Shown here piece after piece: positions 58,131 to 64,000 of a DNA stretch of 64,000 nucleotides. The notes under the pieces were generated by a model, which ran no database searches, was not told where the DNA came from, and worked only from the letters and a program-made list of their open reading frames with translations. The position numbers and the translations under genes were made by a program. The DNA is from Pseudomonadota bacterium (GTDB lineage Bacteria > Pseudomonadota > Alphaproteobacteria > Rhizobiales > Xanthobacteraceae): contig JAEXYA010000051.1 of the NCBI GenBank assembly GCA_023451825.1, positions 99,989 to 163,988 of the forward strand, written 5' to 3'. Every line of letters begins with the position of its first letter. Position 1 is the first letter of the stretch.

Positions 58131-59366
58131 TTACACCCTCTTCCCTACATTCGCGATCCGCTCCGGGACGCCAAATTCCTTGCGGCATACGTCGGCCAGC
58201 ACCGCGATGCCCTCGCGGATCTCCTCATGTGTAGGGCTCGCGAAACAAATCCGGATGTGGCTGTGCGCATATTTCTTGTCCACCGACCATTCCGGCCCAG
58301 GATTGATCGATACGCCCGCCTTCAGCGCCGCTTGATAGAGCTGCATCGCGTCCACATTGTTCGGCAGTTTCACCCACAGGAAGATGCCGCCCTTGGGCTC
58401 CTCGAATTCGGCGGCGGTGCCGAACTGCTCGTTCAGCGCATCCATCAACGTGTCGAGTTTGGCGCGCAGCCCGCGCGTTGCTTTCGGCACATGGGTTGCG
58501 AAATGCGGCACGCAATATTCGGCCAGTACCATCTGCTCCAGCGCGCCGGAGCCGGCGTCGGTCTTCAGCGCCAGCATGCGCGACATAATTTCCCACGGCG
58601 CGACGATGAAACCGACGCGAAGGGCAGGGGCGACAGACTTCGAGAACGAACCGATATGGATCACGCATCCCGTCGTATCGAGCGCGTGGATCGCTGGCGG
58701 CCGCTCGCCGGTCCAGACCAGATCGGCATAGCAGTCGTCCTCGAACACCGGCACGCCATATTGCGCCGACAGCTTGAGCAGTTCACGCCGGTTGCTTTCG
58801 GGCATGATGGTCGCGGTTGGGTTCTGTATGGTCGGGATCGTGTAGATATATTTCGGCCGGATACCCTCGGCCTTGAGGTTCGCCAGCGCTGCGGCGAGCG
58901 CGTCCATTCGCATGCCCTCGCCGTCGAGCGGGATGCCCACGATGTTGACGCCCATCCGCGTCAGCCGGTTGATCGAGCCCTGATAGCAATCCTGCTCGAT
59001 GATGACCGTGTCGCCACGAGCGAGCAGCGCCTGATTGACCAGATCGAGCGCCTGCAGCGAGCCTGACACCATCAGGATGTCATCGGTCGTGCAGGTCATT
59101 CCGGCATCGCGCTTGAGCTTTCCGGCGATGAAGTCGCGCAGCGGCAGATAGCCTTGCGGGCCGCTCGCCAAGCCATAGGTCGCCAGCGTGTGCCCCTCGC
59201 GGGTTAGCACGGACTCGGCTGCAGCCTTCAGGTCGGCCACGGGCACCTGTTCGGCGTCATTGTTGCCGCCGACAAAACTGTATTTGGCGAGGCCGGTCCA
59301 TCTCGCGGCGGCGGCCGGCAGGCCGGCGGGCAGCAATGATGCGTATTCGAACCGTGCAGATGTCAT
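58131..59366 (-). CDS. PLP-dependent aminotransferase (LysN/2-aminoadipate transaminase-like)
   Basis: A 411-residue class I/II aminotransferase. It shows the phosphate loop SGSLQALDLVNQALL, the PNPT-like IPTIQNPTATIMPES, the Asp of VFEDDCYADLVWTG and the Schiff-base Lys in IHIGSFSKSVAPALRVG. It lacks the N-terminal winged helix of MocR regulators, so it is a free enzyme. Related LysN and 2-aminoadipate transaminases make 2-oxoadipate, a precursor of glutaryl-CoA, and glutaryl-CoA dehydrogenase is encoded 3.3 kb away. That link is inferred. Confidence 0.87.
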   Translation of the reverse strand: MTSARFEYASLLPAGLPAAAARWTGLAKYSFVGGNNDAEQVPVADLKAAAESVLTREGHTLATYGLASGPQGYLPLRDFIAGKLKRDAGMTCTTDDILMVSGSLQALDLVNQALLARGDTVIIEQDCYQGSINRLTRMGVNIVGIPLDGEGMRMDALAAALANLKAEGIRPKYIYTIPTIQNPTATIMPESNRRELLKLSAQYGVPVFEDDCYADLVWTGERPPAIHALDTTGCVIHIGSFSKSVAPALRVGFIVAPWEIMSRMLALKTDAGSGALEQMVLAEYCVPHFATHVPKATRGLRAKLDTLMDALNEQFGTAAEFEEPKGGIFLWVKLPNNVDAMQLYQAALKAGVSINPGPEWSVDKKYAHSHIRICFASPTHEEIREGIAVLADVCRKEFGVPERIANVGKRV

Positions 59367-59515
59367 GGTCGTCGTCTCCCTCGCTCAATCTTGTCATCTT
59401 CGTGCCGCCTCGTTGGACGGCCCGGTCACACAATTTCAGATAGCTGGATTTACCCCTTTGCCCCCACGCGCTGCACCATTACAGTGCCGCGCGAAAAGCT
59501 AGATCTGGCAGGGGC

Positions 59516-61243
59516 ATGCACGACCTTATCCGCGATATCACCCTATGTATCCTGTTTGCATGGGCCATCGGGCTGGCTGCGCATTTCTTCCGGCAACCGC
59601 TGATTCTTGCTTATCTGGTCGCCGGTTTCATCATCGGACCCTACGGCAGCGGGTGGGTCAAGTCGGACGAGTCGGTCGCGACCATTTCCGAACTCGGTTT
59701 GATCTTCATGCTGTTCATGATTGGCCTCGAGATCGATCTGAAGAAGATCATCCGTGCCGGTAAGGTCATCCTGATCGCCGCGAGTGCGCAATTGCTGACA
59801 GGCTGTCTGATCGGCGCTGCCTTTTTTATGGCCCTCGGCCTCAAGCTCGGTGGCGGCGGCTTCGATGCGCTGTACCTTGCAGTCGCCTGCGCGCTGTCTT
59901 CGACGGTGGTCATCGTCAAGGTGCTGTATGAGAAGCGCGAGCTCGACACGCTGCCCGGCCGCATCACGCTCGGCGTGCTGGTGATCCAGGACATTTTTGC
60001 CATCCTGTTCCTGGCGGTGCAGCCGAGCCTCGACAATCTGCAGATCGGCGTCGTGCTGCTGTCCTTCCTGCGCGTGGGCGCGCTGGGAGCGATCGCTTTC
60101 GTGCTGAGCCGCTATGTCCTCCCGCCACTGTTCCATCTGATCGCGCGGCAGCCGGAACTCGTCATGCTCGGTGCGCTCGCTTGGTGCTTCCTGATCGGCG
60201 AGATCGCCGAGCGCCTGCATCTCTCGCGGGAGATGGGCTCGCTGGTCGCCGGCGTGGCGCTGTCGACCTTCCCCTATGCCCTCGACGTGACCGCCAAGGT
60301 CACGACACTGCGTGACTTCTTCATCACGCTGTTTTTTGTGGGCGTCGGCATGACCATCCCGGTGCCGGATCTCGCCACCGTCAAACTGGCGCTGGTCGTG
60401 GCCATCTTCACCGTTGGGAGCCGCCTCGTCACCACATTCGCACCGCTCTATCTGATGAAGCAGGGGCTGCGCGCCAGCCTGCTGCCGGCGCTCAATCTGG
60501 CGCAGATCTCGGAATTCTCGCTGGTGGTGCTGCAGACCGGCATCGCGGCCAACCACATCACCAAGGAGACGTCGAGCGCAGCGTCCTTCGCCTTCGTCAT
60601 CCTCGCGGTACTCTCGACGTTTGCGATGGTGCAGAGCGACCAGATCACCCGCTGGGCGATCCCGCTGCTCAAGCGCCTCGGCTTGCGCGATCTCGATCAC
60701 GGGCAGGGGGGCGAGGGCGAGCACGCGGAGGGGCATGGCGCGTGCCGCCGCATCGTCATCCTCGGCTTCTTCCGCACGGCGTCCGCACTGCTCAGCCAGA
60801 TCGAGCGGGAGAACAAGGAGCTGCTCGACCATATCAGCGTGGTGGATTTCAATCCGAACGTCTATCGCACGCTCGCGGCGCGCGGCCAGCATGTGGTCTA
60901 TGGCGATATCAGCAATGTGGACACGCTGGTCCATGCCGGCGTCGGCAATGCCGAGATCATCATTCTCAGCGTGCCGGATTCCCTGCTCAAGGGTGCCAAT
61001 AACGAAAAACTGGTCCGCCACGTCCGCTCGATCAACCCGACCGCCAAGATCATCTCAACAGCCGACCTGCTCAGCGACGTCGCCGACATCTACGCGGCCG
61101 GGGCGGATTACGTCACCGTCACCCGCGTCAGCGACGCCCATGCGCTCTATGAGGTGATCGAGGCGGTGGATCAGGGGCTGCTGCAGGCCAAACGCGCGGA
61201 GATGGATACCCGGCTGGCGGAGCGGCGGGAAGTGCTGCCTTGA
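59516..61243 (+). CDS. Cation:proton antiporter (Kef/YbaL-like) with RCK domain
   Basis: A 575-residue protein with about twelve membrane helices in the Na+/H+ exchanger domain (LVAGFIIGPYGSGWVKSDES, LIFMLFMIGLEIDLKKI, LGVLVIQDIFAILFL) and a C-terminal TrkA-N/RCK domain from about residue 415. The normal GXGXXG of the RCK Rossmann fold is replaced by ILGFFRTASALL, so NAD(H) binding may be altered; downstream VVDFNPNVYRTLAARG is retained. It probably exchanges K+ or Na+ for H+. ATG 59516 is preceded by CAGGGGC. Confidence 0.9.
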   Translation: MHDLIRDITLCILFAWAIGLAAHFFRQPLILAYLVAGFIIGPYGSGWVKSDESVATISELGLIFMLFMIGLEIDLKKIIRAGKVILIAASAQLLTGCLIGAAFFMALGLKLGGGGFDALYLAVACALSSTVVIVKVLYEKRELDTLPGRITLGVLVIQDIFAILFLAVQPSLDNLQIGVVLLSFLRVGALGAIAFVLSRYVLPPLFHLIARQPELVMLGALAWCFLIGEIAERLHLSREMGSLVAGVALSTFPYALDVTAKVTTLRDFFITLFFVGVGMTIPVPDLATVKLALVVAIFTVGSRLVTTFAPLYLMKQGLRASLLPALNLAQISEFSLVVLQTGIAANHITKETSSAASFAFVILAVLSTFAMVQSDQITRWAIPLLKRLGLRDLDHGQGGEGEHAEGHGACRRIVILGFFRTASALLSQIERENKELLDHISVVDFNPNVYRTLAARGQHVVYGDISNVDTLVHAGVGNAEIIILSVPDSLLKGANNEKLVRHVRSINPTAKIISTADLLSDVADIYAAGADYVTVTRVSDAHALYEVIEAVDQGLLQAKRAEMDTRLAERREVLP

Positions 61244-61256
61244 CGGGGGCCCCCGT

Positions 61257-61347
61257 CGTCATTGCGAGGAGCGAAGCGACGAAACAATCCAGAGGGCTGC
61301 AGGCGACGGCCTGGATTGCTTCAGCGCCAACGGGCGCCTCGCTGACG
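61257..61347. repeat. Decayed family C repeat
   Basis: The left half CGTCATTGCGAGGAGCGAAG is intact, while the right half reads CCTGGATTGCTTCAGC...CGCTGACGG and no longer pairs fully. It lies upstream of ribB. It is an older or mutated copy. Confidence 0.75.
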
Positions 61348-61463
61348 GCGGAGGGACGCCCCCATTCCGCCCTGCGAACCCGCATACCGCCCCCCATTTC
61401 CGCGCCTTGCACCGCCCCCCGCTCTGCGTCATATCACTGGCCACAACGAATGAGAGCATCCCG

Positions 61464-62534
61464 ATGGCCGATCCCATTTCTGACGTTTTGCAAGCCTTCG
61501 CCGCCGGCGAAATGGTTGTGGTCACCGATGACGATGATCGCGAAGGCGAGGGCGATCTGATCGTCGCGGCGCAGTTCTGTACCCCGGAGAAGATGGCCTT
61601 CATCATTCGCCACACGTCCGGCATCGTCTGCGCGCCCATCACCACGGAGGACGCCCGCCGCCTGCGGCTCGATCCGATGGTGATGAACAACGACAGCAAC
61701 CACACCACCGCCTTTACGGTGTCGATCGACTACAAGCCGGACAACGGCACCGGCATCTCCGCCGAAGAGCGCGCCTCCTGCTGCCGCGCGCTGACCAATC
61801 CCAATGCCGGCGCCAATGACTTCGCACGCCCCGGCCACATCTTCCCGCTGATCGCCAAGGATGGCGGCGTGCTGATGCGCTCCGGCCATACCGAAGCCGC
61901 CGTCGATCTCTGCAAGCTGTCGAACCTGTCGCCCGTCGGCGTCATCAGCGAGCTGATGAATGACGATGGCTCGGTGATGAAGGGCCAGCAGGTCGTCGAT
62001 TTCGCCGCCAAGCACAAGCTGAAGCATGTCACCATCGCCGACATGATCTCCTATCGTCAGGCACGCGAAAAACTGATCGAGCGTGTCTCGACCTTTACGA
62101 CCGATAGCCCGATCGGCCCGCTGCAGGGCTACTCCTACCGCTCGCCCTTCGATCCGATCCACCACGTCGCCTTCGTCTATGGCAGCGTCGGCGACGGCAA
62201 GAATGTACTCACCCGCTTCCACAAGCCGAATATTGCGCGCGATACATTCAACGGTCCGGCGAAGATGAATGCCATTCTGGAGCGCTTCAAGAAGAACGGC
62301 AGCGGCGTGCTGGTCTATCTGCGCGATGGCGCGGCGGGCGTTCCCGTCGAGCCGCTTGCTACATCGTCGGAGGCCGACCGCAACCGGCAGTGGCGCGAAA
62401 TCGGCGTCGGTGCGCAAATCTTGCGCGATCTCGGCGTCACCTCGATCCGCCATCTCACCTCGTCGGCCCATGACTATAAAGGCCTGTCGGGTTTCGGCAT
62501 CGAGATCGCCTGCAACGAACAACTTGAAGGCTAA
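61464..62534 (+). CDS. ribB: 3,4-dihydroxy-2-butanone-4-phosphate synthase RibB with degenerate RibA-like domain
   Basis: A 356-residue protein. The N-terminal RibB domain is intact: VVVTDDDDREGEGDLIVAAQ, NNDSNHTTAFTVSID and FPLIAKDGGVLMRSGHTEAA, so it makes L-3,4-dihydroxybutanone 4-phosphate from ribulose 5-phosphate for riboflavin. The C-terminal GTP-cyclohydrolase-II-like half keeps a fold-like pattern (GVLVYLRDGAAGVP) but the expected three-Cys zinc motif region reads RFHKPNIARDTFNG without cysteines, so RibA activity is improbable. The RibBA architecture is thus RibB-only here. No FMN riboswitch was seen upstream. Confidence 0.92.
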   Translation: MADPISDVLQAFAAGEMVVVTDDDDREGEGDLIVAAQFCTPEKMAFIIRHTSGIVCAPITTEDARRLRLDPMVMNNDSNHTTAFTVSIDYKPDNGTGISAEERASCCRALTNPNAGANDFARPGHIFPLIAKDGGVLMRSGHTEAAVDLCKLSNLSPVGVISELMNDDGSVMKGQQVVDFAAKHKLKHVTIADMISYRQAREKLIERVSTFTTDSPIGPLQGYSYRSPFDPIHHVAFVYGSVGDGKNVLTRFHKPNIARDTFNGPAKMNAILERFKKNGSGVLVYLRDGAAGVPVEPLATSSEADRNRQWREIGVGAQILRDLGVTSIRHLTSSAHDYKGLSGFGIEIACNEQLEG

Positions 62535-62575
62535 CGGGCCAAGATTTAAAGTATTGGACCTAAAATACCGCATTC

Positions 62576-62615
62576 CACATCGGCCAAGCTCGTTCCGGCG
62601 AGATCGGCCGATGTG
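62576..62615. repeat. Inverted repeat upstream of gcdH
   Basis: CACATCGGCC (62576-62585) and GGCCGATGTG (62606-62615) form a perfect 10-bp stem with a 20-nt loop. It lies between ribB and the glutaryl-CoA dehydrogenase gene and may end the ribB transcript or bind a regulator. Confidence 0.7.
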
Positions 62616-62685
62616 AGACGAAAGCGCGCCCGCAAGGAAACCAAAAAGCGCGCGCGCTGATCTTCCACCATAGAAAGGGACTTCG

Positions 62686-63897
62686 ATGAGCGCTGCCGCC
62701 AAGGGTAAAGACAAGCCTGGTGCAAATTTTCAGTGGGACGATGCGTTCCTGCTCGATAGCCAGCTCACCGAAGACGAGCGCATGATCCGCGACACGGCGC
62801 GCGCTTATGCCCAGGACAAGCTGCTGCCGCGCGTCACCGACGCCTATCTCAACGAGCACACCGACCGCGAAATCTTTAACGAGATGGGCGAGCTCGGCCT
62901 GATCGGCGTGACGCTGCCCGAGGAATATGGCTGCGCCAATGCCAGCTACGTTGCCTACGGCCTCGTCAATCGCGAGATCGAGCGTATCGACTCGGGCTAT
63001 CGCTCGATGAACTCGGTGCAGTCGTCGCTGGTGATGTATCCGATCTATGCCTATGGCAGCGAGGAGCAGCGCAAGAAGTATCTGCCGAAACTCGCCACCG
63101 GTGAGTGGGTCGGCTGTTTCGGCCTCACCGAGCCCGATGCCGGTTCCGATCCCGGCGGCATGAAGACCCGCGCCGAGAAGGTGTCGGACGGCTACAAGCT
63201 GACCGGCTCGAAGATGTGGATCTCGAACGCGCCGATCGCCGACGTGTTCGTGGTGTGGGCGAAGTCGGCCGCGCATGACAACCAGATCCGCGGCTTCGTG
63301 CTCGAAAAGGGCATGAAGGGCCTGTCGGCGCCGAAGATCGGCGGCAAGCTGTCGCTGCGCGCGTCGATCACCGGCGAGATCGTGATGGATAACGTGATCG
63401 TTCCGGAAGAGAACCTGCTGCCCAACGTGTCGGGCCTCAAGGGTCCGTTCGGCTGCCTCAACCGCGCCCGCTACGGCATTTCCTGGGGCGTGCTCGGCGC
63501 CGCCGAGGACTGCATGTCCCGCGCCCGCCAATACACGCTGGACCGCAAGCAGTTCAACCGTCCGCTCGCCGCCACCCAGCTGGTGCAGAAGAAGCTCGCC
63601 GACATGCTGACCGAAATCTCACTCGGCTTGCAGGGCTCGCTCCGCGTCGGCCGCCTGATGGACGAAGGCAATTTCCATCCGGATATGATCTCGGTGGTGA
63701 AGCGCAACAATTGCGGCAAGGCCCTTGATATCGCCCGCGTCGCCCGCGACATGCATGGCGGCAATGGCATCCAGATCGAATACCAGGTGATGCGCCACGC
63801 GCAGAACCTGGAGACCGTGAACACCTATGAGGGTACGCATGACGTCCACGCGCTGATCCTCGGCCGTGCGATCACGGGGATCCAGGCGTTCGGTTAA
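62686..63897 (+). CDS. gcdH: Glutaryl-CoA dehydrogenase
   Basis: A 403-residue acyl-CoA dehydrogenase that oxidatively decarboxylates glutaryl-CoA to crotonyl-CoA in lysine and tryptophan catabolism. FAD-binding segments GCFGLTEPDAGSDPGGM and YKLTGSKMWISNAPIADV are present. The catalytic Glu is in NTYEGTHDVHALILGRAITG, and RSMNSVQSSLVMYPI with its Arg is the GCDH carboxylate-binding region. ATG 62686 follows AGAAAGGGA. A terminator follows. No other pathway gene is adjacent. Confidence 0.93.
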   Translation: MSAAAKGKDKPGANFQWDDAFLLDSQLTEDERMIRDTARAYAQDKLLPRVTDAYLNEHTDREIFNEMGELGLIGVTLPEEYGCANASYVAYGLVNREIERIDSGYRSMNSVQSSLVMYPIYAYGSEEQRKKYLPKLATGEWVGCFGLTEPDAGSDPGGMKTRAEKVSDGYKLTGSKMWISNAPIADVFVVWAKSAAHDNQIRGFVLEKGMKGLSAPKIGGKLSLRASITGEIVMDNVIVPEENLLPNVSGLKGPFGCLNRARYGISWGVLGAAEDCMSRARQYTLDRKQFNRPLAATQLVQKKLADMLTEISLGLQGSLRVGRLMDEGNFHPDMISVVKRNNCGKALDIARVARDMHGGNGIQIEYQVMRHAQNLETVNTYEGTHDVHALILGRAITGIQAFG

Positions 63898-63921
63898 GCG
63901 CTGTTACGCTCAATGTTACGA

Positions 63922-63948
63922 AATGCCCGGCTCTTGCCGGGCATTTTT
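63922..63948 (+). terminator. Rho-independent terminator of gcdH
   Basis: AATGCCCGG-CTCTTG-CCGGGCATT followed by TTT: a 9-bp perfect stem and T-tract 25 bp after the stop codon. Confidence 0.9.
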
Positions 63949-63970
63949 GCTATGTGCAGATGCTTATGGT

Positions 63971-64000
63971 CTCCCTCCCCCCAGCGTGGGGGCCGCCCCC
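63971..64000. repeat. Edge-truncated family E-like repeat
   Basis: CTCCCTCCCCCCAGCGTGGG begins like the family E element at 53708 but continues differently and is cut by the window edge, so identity is uncertain. Confidence 0.45.

Noticed and set aside
58131..59366. MocR/GabR-type transcriptional regulator
   Set aside because: No N-terminal winged helix is present; the aminotransferase domain starts near the N-terminus.
59543..61021. 492-codon minus-strand frame opposite the antiporter gene
   Set aside because: Composition is Asp/His/Gln-rich, typical of antisense frames of membrane proteins; the plus strand has clean transmembrane and RCK motifs.
61348..61463. FMN riboswitch before ribB
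   Set aside because: The conserved RFN-element sequence blocks (AGGG..., GGTGAAA...) were not found; the region holds a decayed repeat instead.

Overview
This window looks like chromosomal DNA of a GC-rich alphaproteobacterium, most likely Nitrobacteraceae/Bradyrhizobiaceae (Bradyrhizobium, Tardiphaga, Rhodopseudomonas or Afipia relatives). The grounds are the strong C/G third-position bias, several copies of the branched-chain-amino-acid (Liv-type) ABC transporter family, abundant acyl-CoA and aromatic catabolism genes, and many palindromic intergenic repeats. No phage, transposase, CRISPR array or rRNA was seen. There is one tRNA, tRNA-Pro(CGG).

Layout. 0-4.8 kb holds an acyl-CoA module: partial SDR, PaaG-like hydratase/isomerase, APH-type kinase, DUF6285 protein, a second enoyl-CoA hydratase and an acyl-CoA dehydrogenase. 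It resembles a split ACAD11 or a levulinate-type (lva) hydroxyacyl-CoA route. 4.8-10.9 kb is housekeeping: HAD phosphatase, NUDIX, SRAP/YedK, GNAT, FAD-linked 2-hydroxyacid oxidase, TsaC/Sua5 and the tRNA. 11.4-17.8 kb is a complete Liv transporter followed by an AhpD-like protein and a convergent flavin monooxygenase. 18.4-30.6 kb is the most intriguing locus: a divergent catabolic cluster with IclR regulator, FAD reductase, Rieske oxygenase, glutamine-synthetase-like ligase, YtcJ-like amidohydrolase, a CHM-isomerase-like tautomerase and a dedicated Liv transporter. 30.8-34.7 kb has two small unknown genes, an LPG-synthase-type membrane protein and divergent btaB/btaA for the phosphorus-free betaine lipid DGTS. 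34.7-39.3 kb is a third Liv transporter on the minus strand.

39.8-52.6 kb contains a DUF6455 protein, a small secreted protein, and then a divergent nitrogen-compound locus. Its minus arm is GntR, an HDAC-like acetylpolyamine deacetylase, GabT and an M20 deacylase. Its plus arm is a class II aldolase, a Dpp/Opp-type peptide ABC transporter and a GhrA-like reductase. 52.6-58 kb includes an aldo/keto reductase, NikR with a perfect GTATGA-N16-TCATAC operator, a divergent TonB-dependent receptor and a lactonase-type propeller. 58-64 kb has an aminotransferase, a Kef-like antiporter, RibB carrying a degenerate RibA domain, and glutaryl-CoA dehydrogenase.

At least five families of long palindromic repeats punctuate the gaps. 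Two copies of one family sit exactly between a periplasmic binding-protein gene and its permease gene in two unrelated transporter operons. Overall this is a scavenging chromosome segment: uptake systems coupled to regulators and oxidative, CoA-dependent or deacylating enzymes. All functions come from reading motifs and gene context; no database search was possible.
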